Of a DNA stretch of 64,000 nt, positions 38,282-47,358 are shown in pieces (within the stretch, counting starts at the first letter, position 1; the number at the start of each line of letters is the position of its first letter). Under the pieces are notes generated by a model. That model did no database searches, had not been told where the DNA came from, and was given only the letters and a program-made list of their open reading frames with translations. Source of the stretch: Anaerolineae bacterium (GTDB lineage Bacteria > Chloroflexota > Anaerolineae > Aggregatilineales > Phototrophicaceae). Location of the stretch: the NCBI GenBank assembly GCA_023382675.1, contig JAHDWN010000003.1, positions 156,038 through 220,037 of the forward strand, in the 5' to 3' direction. Position numbers and translations under genes: made by a program.

Positions 38282-40087
38282 TCACCCCAGCGCCATCGCC
38301 TTGTCGTTGATGACGCGCTGGGCCATGGCGATGAAATCGTCGAGCGGCATCTGGCCGAGATCTTCGTCCGTGCGCAGCCGTACACTGACCGCGCCCGCCT
38401 GCTGATCGCGGTCGCCCATGATCAACAGCCACGGGATATGCCGCTCGCGTGCGGCGGCGATTTTCGCCTGCATCCGGTTCTTGCTCTCGTCGATCTCGAA
38501 GCGGATACCCGCCGCCTTGAGCTTGGCCGCCACTTCCTGCGCATACGGCACGTGCCGATCCGTGATCGGGATCAGCAGCGCCTGCACCGGCGAGAGCCAG
38601 GCCGGGAATGCGCCGTCGAAGTGTTCGATCAGAATGCCGACGAAGCGCTCCAGGCTGCCGAACGGCGCGCGGTGGATCATGACCGGCTGCTGGCGTGAGC
38701 CATCCGCCGCTACGTATTCGAGTTCGAAGCGGGCGGGCAGGTTGTAATCGACCTGCACCGTGCCAAGCTGCCAGTTGCGCTTCAGCACGTCGCGGAAGAT
38801 GAAGTCGAGCTTCGGCCCATAGAAGGCCGCCTCGCCCTCCTCGACCGTATGCGGCAGATCCATCTCCTGGCAAGCCTGGATGATGGCGGCGGCAGCGTGC
38901 TCCCAATCGGCATCGTTGCCGACGTACTTGTCGCTCTTCGGGTCGCGGATGCCGACGCGCGCGCGGAAGTCCGTCAGGCCGAGCGTGTTGAACACGTATT
39001 GGATCAGGCGGACGACAGCTTTGAATTCTTCGAGCAGCTGATCCGGCGTCACGAACAGGTGCGCGTCATCGACCGTGAAGCCGCGCACGCGCGTCAGCCC
39101 GTGGAGTTCGCCGCTCTGCTCGTAGCGGTAGACCGTGCCGAACTCGGCGTAGCGCACCGGCAGATCGCGGTAGGAGCGCATCTCGCTCTTGTAGATCATG
39201 ATGTGGTGCGGGCAGTTCATCGGCTTGAGCAAGAACTGCTCATCGTCCACGTCGATGGGCGCGTACTGGCTCTCCTTATAGTAAGGATAGTGGCCGCTCG
39301 TCTTGTAAAGATCGATGTTGCCGATGTGCGGCGTGACGACCGGCTCATAGCCATTCTCGATCTGCACGTCGCGCAGCCAGCGCTCCAGCGTGTCGCGCAG
39401 CGTCGCTCCGGCGGGCTTCCAGAGCGGCAGGCCTTTGCCGACGATCTGCGAGAACGTGAACAGCCCCAGCCGTTCGCCGACGATGCGGTGGTCGCGGCGC
39501 TTGGCTTCTTCCAGCCGGTGCAGATAGTCTTGCAGTTCTTCCGACGTCTCGAAGGCCGTGCCATAGATGCGCGTCAACTGCTGGCGCTTTTCGTCGCCGC
39601 GCCAATAGGCCCCGGCGGGCATCTTGTACGTGATGCTGATCGCGTCCGGGTTGATCTGATTCGTGTTCTCGACGTGCGGCCCACGGCAGAGATCCGTGAA
39701 CGTGTCCTGCGTCCAGAACGTCATCGTGTCCGCCGGTTCGGCGATACGGTTGCCATTGTCATCGACGCGGCCATTTTGCAGGTCGTCGATCAGTTCCAGC
39801 TTGTACGGCTGGCCTTTGAAGAAGGCGCGCGCCTCGTCCGGCGAGACTTCGCGCACCGTGTAGGGATGATCTTCGCGCATGATCGCTTTCATGCGGGTTT
39901 CGATCCAGTTCAGATCTTCCTCCGTCAGCGGGCGCGGGAGATCGAAGTCGTAGTAAAAGCCGTCTTCAATCGGCGGGCCGATGGCGATCTTGGCTTCCGG
40001 GATGCGTTCCAGCATCGCCTGGGCCATGATGTGCGCCGTCGAATGCCGGATGCGATAGAGACGGCTGTCTTCGTAGTGTTCGGGCAT
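38282..40087 (-). CDS. thrS: Threonyl-tRNA synthetase lacking the TGS domain
   Basis: A 601-residue class II synthetase. It opens at the editing (SAD) domain: YRIRHSTAHIMAQAMLERIPEAKIAIGPPIEDGFYYDF, so the ~60-residue N-terminal TGS domain of E. coli ThrRS is missing. The catalytic core has the zinc/threonine-site segment FLLKPMNCPHHIMIYKSE, motif 2 RYAEFGTVYRYEQSGEL.GL and motif 3 MIHRAPFGSLERF. The C-terminal anticodon domain (PVQALLIPITDRHVPYAQEVAAKL) is complete. A strong extended -10 lies 34 bp before the start, leaving no space for a T-box. Confidence 0.97.
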   Translation of the reverse strand: MPEHYEDSRLYRIRHSTAHIMAQAMLERIPEAKIAIGPPIEDGFYYDFDLPRPLTEEDLNWIETRMKAIMREDHPYTVREVSPDEARAFFKGQPYKLELIDDLQNGRVDDNGNRIAEPADTMTFWTQDTFTDLCRGPHVENTNQINPDAISITYKMPAGAYWRGDEKRQQLTRIYGTAFETSEELQDYLHRLEEAKRRDHRIVGERLGLFTFSQIVGKGLPLWKPAGATLRDTLERWLRDVQIENGYEPVVTPHIGNIDLYKTSGHYPYYKESQYAPIDVDDEQFLLKPMNCPHHIMIYKSEMRSYRDLPVRYAEFGTVYRYEQSGELHGLTRVRGFTVDDAHLFVTPDQLLEEFKAVVRLIQYVFNTLGLTDFRARVGIRDPKSDKYVGNDADWEHAAAAIIQACQEMDLPHTVEEGEAAFYGPKLDFIFRDVLKRNWQLGTVQVDYNLPARFELEYVAADGSRQQPVMIHRAPFGSLERFVGILIEHFDGAFPAWLSPVQALLIPITDRHVPYAQEVAAKLKAAGIRFEIDESKNRMQAKIAAARERHIPWLLIMGDRDQQAGAVSVRLRTDEDLGQMPLDDFIAMAQRVINDKAMALG

Positions 40088-40120
40088 GGATTATCGCTCC
40101 AATGTTGAAGGTGCGGACGA

Positions 40121-40129
40121 ATTATAGCA
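40121..40129 (-). promoter_or_regulatory. Extended -10 promoter of thrS
   Basis: On the minus strand TGC-TATAAT is a perfect extended -10 element, 33 bp upstream of the thrS start codon. No -35 is apparent. Confidence 0.6.
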
Positions 40130-40250
40130 AATAGCGCTCGGAATGTGGTCGCCGAACCAGGTGGGCGCGCCGCGCACAGACACGCGAACAGCGCCGTCTG
40201 GCGAGCACACGTCGATTGTACTGAACGTGGGGATAGCAAATACCGTCGCG

Positions 40251-40700
40251 CTAGGCGACGGTGCTGTCTTCGGCGTCCTGTTCGACCAGCAAGACTTCAG
40301 CGACAACGACAGCGGCGATTTCCTGGGTGGCGCGCCTGCCGTTGTTGCCATGATTGCGATCCGCAACTGTCTCAGCCTCATCCTCCGTCACGCGCGTGAA
40401 GACCGACTCGAACGTCTCCAGCGCGAGCAGATTGTCGATGCTGTCCTCAATCGTGTCGCGGTCGAGGTGTGCCACCAGGACGTGCGGCGTATCGATAACC
40501 GCATGATAAACAGCGGGTGTGTCCGGAAGCTGCTGGCTGGCTTCGTAGCTGAGCAACATTTGACGTTCCAGGTAAGCGAACGTGACGTAGAGCGCCGTAT
40601 ACATCGCGTCGTCTTCCATCTCGACGATCACATCACGCGCATCTGGTTCGTTAAGATCGTGCCATTCGATCCAGACGTGTTTGGGGATAAAAGCATTCAT
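40251..40700 (-). CDS. Hypothetical acidic protein
   Basis: A 149-residue protein starting MNAFIPKHVWIEWHDLNEPDARDVIVEMEDDAMYTALYV. It is acidic overall with no membrane segment. The first ~110 residues look like a compact alpha/beta domain (VLVAHLDRDTIEDSIDNLLALETFESVFTR), and the tail is Glu/Asp-rich. I do not recognise the family. It lies divergent from the glycosidase-like lipoprotein gene and 163 bp upstream of thrS on the same strand. Confidence 0.6.
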   Translation of the reverse strand: MNAFIPKHVWIEWHDLNEPDARDVIVEMEDDAMYTALYVTFAYLERQMLLSYEASQQLPDTPAVYHAVIDTPHVLVAHLDRDTIEDSIDNLLALETFESVFTRVTEDEAETVADRNHGNNGRRATQEIAAVVVAEVLLVEQDAEDSTVA

Positions 40701-40954
40701 GTTTTTGCTAGCTTTCGCACATCCGCGCGTTATGAGGAGGCGGACATACAATGGCGGATTGTTGTGTGTCTTTGTGAGCAGCATAGGACAAAACGACTGC
40801 CATTGTCAAGAAGCGCAGGGTGAGAAATTTGTTACGAATTCTTACGAGCAGATCGGTGGCTTGCCCGCCGACTCGCTGCAATGTTTGACGCGCCCGTCTG
40901 ACAGGCTCCGCTCAACCAACGCTCCCCTCCCAGGCTCACGCATCGCAGTGTACA

Positions 40955-42535
40955 ATGCGCCGCATGAAGCCAAACACACTCACCCGACTGTTCGTTCTTC
41001 TTCTGACTATCGTCCTGATCGCGGGCTGCAATGCGCAGGCTCCGATCACGGTTTTTGTCACGCCGACGCTGCCGCCCTCGCCGACAGCGACGATTGCCGC
41101 CGCCACGTCTACCTACACAGCCGTGCCGACGGTGGCAGCGCAGGTGCAGCCCTCACAGACAGCAGGCGAGCCGCCGACCGAGGTGCCGACGCCGACCCCG
41201 GCAGGCAGCCCGGTCTTCGTTGGCCCGGTGATCGGGCCAGGCTACGTCGTACCGCCCTCCACGACACCCGTGCCGACCGCGACGCCAGAGGGCGGTGTGC
41301 CGACGGACACCGCCGCGCCGGTCGAGCCATCCGCGCCGCCGACCGTCGAGGCGCAGCCGCAGGCCGCCCCCGCCGTCATGCCCAACCTCGACCCCAACCA
41401 GATCGGTATTCAGCTCGACATCAACCTGGACGATCAGGACTGGAACGAGGCGATGGGGCGCATCGAGCAGCTTGGCCTCAAGTGGGTCAAGGTGCAGCTC
41501 CCCTGGCGCGACATGCAGCCGAACGGGCCGGATGAGCGCGACAACGAGTTCTTCCGCCGCATCGAGCAGCATCTCGAAGACGCCAACAATCGCGGCATGA
41601 ACATGCTCGTCAGCGTGGTCAAAGCGCCCACGTGGGCACGCAGCGTGCAGGCCGAGGATGGCCCGCCGGATGATCCGAATGCGCTCGCCCGCTTCTTCAC
41701 CATCATCTTCGAGGAATTCAACGCCGGGCTGAACCGGGAGATGGTCGGCGATTACATCGACGCCATCGAAATCTGGAACGAGCCGAATCTTCAGCGCGAA
41801 TGGCAGGGGACGCTGCCGTTCAACGGCGCGGGCTATATGCAGTTGTTCGGGCCGGCGTATCAGGCTGTGCGCGCCTACTCGCCGACAGTGACCATCGTCA
41901 CCGCCGGGTTAGCGCCGACCAGCACGCAGCCGTTCTCGGTCGATGACCGTGACTTCTTGCGCCAGATGTACGACGCCGGGCTGGGGCAGTATGGCGATGT
42001 CGTCGTCGGTGCGCATCCCTATGGCTGGGGCAATGCCCCGGATGCGCGCTGCTGCGGCTCGCGCGGCTGGGACGAAGACCCGCACTTCTACTACCTGGAA
42101 ACGCTCGATGCTTACCGCGCCATCATGAACCAGTTTGGGCACAGCGGCGTGCAGATGTGGATCACCGAATTCGGCTATGCCAGTTGGGATGGCTTCCCGC
42201 TCGACCCGCCGCAGCCGTGGATGTCGTTCAATGACCGCTGGGCGCAGGGCGGCTATACCGTCCGCGCGATCCAGATCGCCCAGGAGCGAGGCGACATCGG
42301 CGTCAAACTGCTGTGGAATCTCAATTTCGCTGTGCTCAGCGGCCTGATCGGCGGGCGCGATGAGCGCGCTGCCTACAGTATGCTCGTGCCCGGCGACGCC
42401 TGCCAGATCAACCCGGACAACGGTAACCACACCGAGCGCCCGATCTTCTGGATGCTGTTCGATGCCGTGCATCCGGATCAGGCGCTCACGGACTGGTGTG
42501 GTGTGCCGCCGAATGGAGTGCCTGGCCTGGGGTGA
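40955..42535 (+). CDS. Lipoprotein with glycosidase-like (clan GH-A) domain
   Basis: A 526-residue lipoprotein: signal and lipobox in LFVLLLTIVLIAGC, a ~100-residue Thr/Pro-rich stalk (PSPTATIAAATSTYTAVPT), then a TIM-barrel domain from about residue 145 (GIQLDINLDDQDWNEAMGRIEQLGLKWVK). Candidate acid/base is Glu276 in EIWNEPNLQ and nucleophile Glu405 in WITEFGYASWDG, both intact. It is a paralogue of the sigma-linked sensor domain and the LysM-linked domain. TACAAT (40951-40956) lies so close that translation may start at the second ATG (40964) on a leaderless mRNA. It probably cleaves or binds a glycan at the cell surface. Confidence 0.82.
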   Translation: MRRMKPNTLTRLFVLLLTIVLIAGCNAQAPITVFVTPTLPPSPTATIAAATSTYTAVPTVAAQVQPSQTAGEPPTEVPTPTPAGSPVFVGPVIGPGYVVPPSTTPVPTATPEGGVPTDTAAPVEPSAPPTVEAQPQAAPAVMPNLDPNQIGIQLDINLDDQDWNEAMGRIEQLGLKWVKVQLPWRDMQPNGPDERDNEFFRRIEQHLEDANNRGMNMLVSVVKAPTWARSVQAEDGPPDDPNALARFFTIIFEEFNAGLNREMVGDYIDAIEIWNEPNLQREWQGTLPFNGAGYMQLFGPAYQAVRAYSPTVTIVTAGLAPTSTQPFSVDDRDFLRQMYDAGLGQYGDVVVGAHPYGWGNAPDARCCGSRGWDEDPHFYYLETLDAYRAIMNQFGHSGVQMWITEFGYASWDGFPLDPPQPWMSFNDRWAQGGYTVRAIQIAQERGDIGVKLLWNLNFAVLSGLIGGRDERAAYSMLVPGDACQINPDNGNHTERPIFWMLFDAVHPDQALTDWCGVPPNGVPGLG

Positions 42536-42627
42536 GATTGCCCGTCCGGCGGCTCCTTTATACCCTGTAGATCAATGCATGATTACCTGCATATAGTTCT
42601 TCAGGGTAGCAAAGGGGGTCTGTGACC

Positions 42628-45600
42628 ATGGCGATGGAACTCCAGTCCATAGTTCAAGAGTTGAGTCAGCCACCGCGAGATATTCGCGACATTCCCCGCA
42701 GGGTGGATTTGTGTCGCCGGGCGCTTCTTATGCTGCCGCGCGAACGAAATGAGCAAATGTGGGCAGTGTTCCAGAGTTTGATTGGTGAGCTGCTCCTGCA
42801 GAATCCAGTGGGGAATCGGGCTGAAAACATCGAACAGGCGATCGTTGCCTATCAGCAAGCGCTCACTGTCATGACCCAGTCGGCGATGCCCGTCGAATGG
42901 GCGACCACCATGATGAACCTGGCGACCGCCTACTATTCTCGGCTTGGCGGCGACAAAGCTGAGAACATCGAACAGGCGATTGCCGCCTACCAGCAGGCGC
43001 TCACTGTCAGGACCCAGTCGGCAATGCCTGTCGAGTGGGCGCAAACCCTATATAACCTGGCGACCGCCTACTATTCTCGGGTTGGCGGCGACAAAGCTGA
43101 GAACATCGAACAGGCGATTGCCGCCTACCAGCAGGCGCTCACCGTCATCACCCAGTCGGCAATGCCTGTCGAGTGGGCGCAAATCCTGAATAACCTGGCG
43201 ACCGCGTACTATACCCGGATCGGCGGCGACAGAGCCGAGAACATCGAACAGGCGATCATTGCCTACCAGCAAGCGCTCGCTGTCATGACCCAGTCGGCCA
43301 TGCCCGTCGAATGGGCGCAAATTCAGTTTAACCTGGCGACCGCCTACTGTAACCGTATTCATGGCGACAGAGCCGAGAACATCGAACAGGCGATTGCCGC
43401 CTACCAGGAGGCGCTGACCATCAGAACCCAGTCGGCCATGCCCGTCGACTGGGCGCAAACCTTGAATAACCTGGCGACCGCCTACCAAGATCGCATACAC
43501 GGCGACAAAGCCGAGAACATCGAACTGGCGATTGCTGCTTGCCAGCAGGCGCTGACCGTCACAACGAAGGCAGCCATGCCCTCGGACTGGGCGCAAACTG
43601 TGATGAACCTGGGGATTGCCCTTCAAAACCGAATACACGGCGACAAAGCCAAGAACATCGAACTGGCGATTGTTGCCTACCAGGAGGCGCTGACCATCAG
43701 AACCCAGTCGGCGATGCCCGTCGACTGGGCGACGACCATGATGAACTTGGTGACCGCCTACCAAACCCGCATATACAGCGACAGAGCCGAGAATCTCGAA
43801 CAGGCGATTGCCGCCTACCAGCAAGTCCTGACCGTCAAGACCCAGGCGGCCATGCCCGTCGACTGGGCGACCACTATGATGAACCTGGCGAACGCCTACT
43901 GTGACCGCATTCGCGGCGACAAAGCCGAGAACATCGAACAGGCGATTGTCGCCTACCAGCAAGCACTGACCGTCAAGACCCAGGCGGCCATGCCCTTCGA
44001 GTGGGCGCGAACCCTGAATAACCTGGCAACGGCCTACCAAAATCGCATACACGGCGACAGAGTCGAGAATCTCGAACAGGCGATTGCCGCCTATCAGCAG
44101 GCGCTCACCGTAAGGACCCAGTCGACCATGCCTGTCGAGTACAGTCAGACTCTCAGCAATCTCGGCGCGCTCCATTTCGATGAGCGACGCTGGGCGGAGG
44201 CGAGTGAGATGTACTCCAACGTGATCGATGCCGGCAAATCGCTGCTTTCACAGGCTGCGACGGATGCCGGACGGCAGCACAATGTCAAGGAGTCGGCGTT
44301 GGCGTATGTCCGTTCTGCCTACTGTGCGCTGCGACTTGGACAACCCAGTGCGGCGCTTGAACGCCTGGAGGCGGGCAAGACGCGCCTCCAGGAGGAGGCA
44401 TTCGCGCTCGACGATACGAACCTGTTGCGGCTTTCTGAAGGGCAGCGAGGCCAGATACGAATCGCCCGCGCCCATATCCGTGCACTGGAAGCGGAATACC
44501 GGCTGCCAGAGGATCACCCTCAGCGCCGCGAAGAGCTTGAATTGACTGCGGCGCTCAGGGCCGCCCGCGAAGAGCTGCAAGCGATCATCGACGCAGTCCG
44601 CGTCGAACAGCCCGATTTCATGCCCGAAGACCTGGCACTACCTGAAATCCTGGCGCTGATTCCGCCAGAGAGCGCTCTTGTCGCCCCTCTGTTCACCTCG
44701 CAAGGCAGCGGCGTGTTCATCGTGCCACATGGCGCACAGAATGTGATCACTGATCACGTGATCATGCTCGACGATTTCACAGATGGCGATGCGGCCAGGT
44801 TGCTGATCGGTACGGAAGGTGATCCGGGTTGGCTGCGTGGGTATCTGGAAGGCGATGTAGAGGAGACGCTTGATATTATCACGCGCCGACTGTGGGATGA
44901 TCTGATCGAGACGATTGACGCGCGTCTGCAAGCGCTGGGCGTGAAACGTGTCCTGTTCATGCCACAGGGCGGGCTGGGCTTGCTGCCGGTTCACGCGGCC
45001 TGGCGCGAGGTCGAGGGCCAGCGCCGCTATTTCATGGACGACTACACGATCACCTACGCGCCCTCGGCCTACGCCTTGCAGGCGGCGACCAAGCGCGCAG
45101 CGAATCAAAAGGACAAGAATGCGCTGATCGCCGGAGTCAGCCATTATCCCGAACCGATGTCCGATCTGCCCAACACTGCCAGCGAAGCCAGAGCGATTGC
45201 AGACTTGTTCGGCGTGTCGCCTCTGCTCGACGGGCAGGTCGCCGTCGCCGCTGTGAATGCCTTGTCAAGCAGCGCGAACTATCTGCACCTGGCATGTCAT
45301 GGCTCGTTCGCCTGGGGCGGCGATACCTATCAGGCCGGGTTGTTCCTGCACAACGGCGAGCTGCTGACGATGGGCGAGATCATGGGGCGGCTCGATCTCA
45401 ATCAGACGCGGCTGGTGACGCTCTCGGCCTGTGAGACGGGTATCACCGACATTCGCAAAGCGCCGGACGAGTTTCTCGGTTTGTCCGCGGCGTTCATACA
45501 GGCGGGTGCGTCGGCGGTCGTCAGCAGCCTGTGGACGGTGGAAGACCGCAGCACGGCGCTGCTCATGGAGAAGATGTATCAGCTCATGCTCGACAAAGAT

Positions 45601-45711
45601 CATCCGCTGGAACCTGCCGTCGCTCTGCGCGAGGCGCAGTTCTGGCTGCGTAGTAACCCGGCCTATGCGCACCCGTTCTACTGGGCGGCATTCAAGATCG
45701 ACGGGGTGTAG
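42628..45711 (+). CDS. Large TPR-CHAT protein (caspase-like protease fold)
   Basis: A 1027-residue cytoplasmic protein; the ATG at 42628 is chosen because AAAGGGGG lies 9 bp upstream. Residues ~62-520 are ten near-identical 46-residue TPR-like units (AENIEQAIAAYQQALTV.TQ). A helical linker follows (SALAYVRSAYCALRLGQPSAALERLEAGKTRL). Residues ~680-1027 are a CHAT domain with the catalytic pair His891 (LACHGSFAWGG) and Cys935 (LSACETGITDIRKAPDE), plus IQAGASAVVSSLWTVED. CHAT proteases are clan CD peptidases used in signalling and some immune systems. No CRISPR or effector gene is adjacent, so its target is unknown. Confidence 0.92.
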   Translation: MAMELQSIVQELSQPPRDIRDIPRRVDLCRRALLMLPRERNEQMWAVFQSLIGELLLQNPVGNRAENIEQAIVAYQQALTVMTQSAMPVEWATTMMNLATAYYSRLGGDKAENIEQAIAAYQQALTVRTQSAMPVEWAQTLYNLATAYYSRVGGDKAENIEQAIAAYQQALTVITQSAMPVEWAQILNNLATAYYTRIGGDRAENIEQAIIAYQQALAVMTQSAMPVEWAQIQFNLATAYCNRIHGDRAENIEQAIAAYQEALTIRTQSAMPVDWAQTLNNLATAYQDRIHGDKAENIELAIAACQQALTVTTKAAMPSDWAQTVMNLGIALQNRIHGDKAKNIELAIVAYQEALTIRTQSAMPVDWATTMMNLVTAYQTRIYSDRAENLEQAIAAYQQVLTVKTQAAMPVDWATTMMNLANAYCDRIRGDKAENIEQAIVAYQQALTVKTQAAMPFEWARTLNNLATAYQNRIHGDRVENLEQAIAAYQQALTVRTQSTMPVEYSQTLSNLGALHFDERRWAEASEMYSNVIDAGKSLLSQAATDAGRQHNVKESALAYVRSAYCALRLGQPSAALERLEAGKTRLQEEAFALDDTNLLRLSEGQRGQIRIARAHIRALEAEYRLPEDHPQRREELELTAALRAAREELQAIIDAVRVEQPDFMPEDLALPEILALIPPESALVAPLFTSQGSGVFIVPHGAQNVITDHVIMLDDFTDGDAARLLIGTEGDPGWLRGYLEGDVEETLDIITRRLWDDLIETIDARLQALGVKRVLFMPQGGLGLLPVHAAWREVEGQRRYFMDDYTITYAPSAYALQAATKRAANQKDKNALIAGVSHYPEPMSDLPNTASEARAIADLFGVSPLLDGQVAVAAVNALSSSANYLHLACHGSFAWGGDTYQAGLFLHNGELLTMGEIMGRLDLNQTRLVTLSACETGITDIRKAPDEFLGLSAAFIQAGASAVVSSLWTVEDRSTALLMEKMYQLMLDKDHPLEPAVALREAQFWLRSNPAYAHPFYWAAFKIDGV
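42811..44190. repeat. Ten tandem 138-bp repeats coding the TPR units
   Basis: Units begin at 42811, 42949, 43087, 43225, 43363, 43501, 43639, 43777, 43915 and 44053, each exactly 138 bp (46 codons). They start GGN/GRC AAR/AGA GC and contain GAGAAC ATCGAACAGGCG. The high DNA identity suggests recent duplication or gene conversion. Confidence 0.9.
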
Positions 45712-45718
45712 AGGTCTT

Positions 45719-45880
45719 GCCCTCATCCCCCGGCCCCTTCCCATGAATGGGACTTCCGAGGCGCTTTCAGCCACCTCTCTCGTCTCCGGAACGCTGCGCT
45801 GGGAGAAGGGGAGAATGCTACGTTGAAGTCCCTATCCCAGACGCGCAGCGCCGGTCGGGTGAGGGAATGAGGGTGAGGGC
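45719..45880. repeat. 162-bp inverted-repeat element (MITE-like)
   Basis: It starts GCCCTCATCCCC and ends GGGTGAGGGC, imperfect terminal inverted repeats. Inside, CGCTGCGCTGGGA and TCCCAGACGCGCAGCG form another inverted pair. It has no coding content and sits between the convergent TPR-CHAT and tuf genes. Confidence 0.5.
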
Positions 45881-45885
45881 TTATA

Positions 45886-47085
45886 TCACTCAAGAATTTC
45901 GGTGATCAAGCCTGCGCCGACCGTCAGGCCACCCTCGCGGATGGCGAATTTCGAGCCGCGTTCGAGCGCCACCGGCGTGACGAGTTCGATCACGAGGTTG
46001 ACGTTGTCGCCGGGCATGACCAGCGGGATATCTTCCGGTAGGATGACCTCGCCGGTGACATCCATCGTCCGAATGTAGAACTGCGGACGATAGCCCGTGA
46101 CAAAGCCTTTGTGACGGCCACCTTCTTCCTGGCGCAGGATGTAGACCTGGCTGCGGAAGCGTTTGTGCGGTGTGATCGAACCGGGCTGCGCCAGCACCAT
46201 GCCGCGCTCGATCTCCTCGCGGTCAATGCCACGCAGCAGCACGCCAGCGTTATCACCGGCCATAGCCGCGTCGAGTTCCTTGTGGAACATCTCGATCCCT
46301 GTCACGACGCTGCGCTTGATCTCGTCACGCAGACCGACAATATCGACCTCCTGGCTTTTCTTGATCTGGCCGCGTTCGACACGCCCGGTCGCGACGGTGC
46401 CGCGCCCCTTGATCGAGAAGACATCCTCGACCGGCATCAGGAACGGTCGATCGATCTCACGTTTGGGCGTGGGGATCCAGCTATCGACGGTATCCATCAG
46501 CTCGAGGATCGGGGCATATTCCGGCGCGTTGATGTCGTCGCTCGTGCTTTCGAGCGCCGCGAGCGCGGAGCCGCGGACAATCGGCGTCTGCGGGTCGAAT
46601 TCATAGCGCTCCAACAGATCGCGCAGTTCCATCTCGACCAGTTGCAGCAGTTCCTCGTCGGCCATCTGATCGACCTTGTTGATGAAGACGACCATCGCCG
46701 GGACTTCGACCTGGCGCGCGAGCAGGACGTGCTCCATCGTTTGCGGCATGGGGCCGTCCGGCGCGCTGACGACCAGGATCGCGCCGTCCATTTGCGCCGC
46801 GCCGGTGATCATGTTCTTGATGTAGTCGCGGTGGCCGGGGCAGTCAACGTGCGCGTAGTGGCGCGCGTCCGTCTCGTACTCGGCGTGATGGACGTTGATG
46901 GTGATGCCACGGGCTTTCTCTTCCGGCGCGTTGTCGATCTCTTCAAACGACCGGCGCTGTGCCTGGCCTTTCATGGCGAGCACTTTGGTGATGGCTGCTA
47001 CCAGCGTCGTCTTGCCGTGATCGACGTGCCCAATCGTGCCGATATTGACGTGCGGCTTGGTGCGCACAAACGCGGTTTTCGTCAT
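45886..47085 (-). CDS. tuf: Elongation factor Tu (divergent copy)
   Basis: A 399-residue translational GTPase delivering aminoacyl-tRNA to the ribosome. GHVDHGKTT, the GITI effector segment, DCPGH, NKVD and GSALAALE are the G motifs; domains 2 and 3 are complete to [11 protein letters not shown]. It is Chloroflexus-like in much of its sequence. Oddities: DCPGHRDY where DCPGHADY is almost universal, and PQTMEH where PQTREH is usual. The gene is alone rather than beside rpsL/rpsG/fus, so it may be a second tuf copy. Leader of ~130 bp with no identified element. Confidence 0.95.
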   Translation of the reverse strand: MTKTAFVRTKPHVNIGTIGHVDHGKTTLVAAITKVLAMKGQAQRRSFEEIDNAPEEKARGITINVHHAEYETDARHYAHVDCPGHRDYIKNMITGAAQMDGAILVVSAPDGPMPQTMEHVLLARQVEVPAMVVFINKVDQMADEELLQLVEMELRDLLERYEFDPQTPIVRGSALAALESTSDDINAPEYAPILELMDTVDSWIPTPKREIDRPFLMPVEDVFSIKGRGTVATGRVERGQIKKSQEVDIVGLRDEIKRSVVTGIEMFHKELDAAMAGDNAGVLLRGIDREEIERGMVLAQPGSITPHKRFRSQVYILRQEEGGRHKGFVTGYRPQFYIRTMDVTGEVILPEDIPLVMPGDNVNLVIELVTPVALERGSKFAIREGGLTVGAGLITEILE

Positions 47086-47358
47086 AAGTCCATCTCCATG
47101 TGTAGATTTACAGCGGAGAGGCAAGTGTGATGTGAAGAACAGAGGGGGTTGCTGCAAAAACGGCAATCGCTTGCCCGGCAAGGCAGGAGCGCAATCAGTG
47201 TCCGCTATATACATTCTATCTTATCCGCTTCTGGCGCGCCCGGCTCATGATGGATGTCATATGAGACGCAGACATTCCGCGAAAACGGCCTTGTGAACCG
47301 CACCGCGATCAGCGAGTATTTCAGCGGTGGCGCGGATAAACGCAGAAATGAGCAAACC

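Noticed and set aside
40088-40250. T-box riboswitch upstream of thrS
   Set aside because: The extended -10 leaves a leader of about 26 nt, too short, and no T-box sequence (AGGGTGGNACCGCG type) is present.
42811-44190. CRISPR array
   Set aside because: The regular 138-bp repeats are coding TPR units without spacers; no other direct-repeat/spacer pattern and no cas genes were seen.
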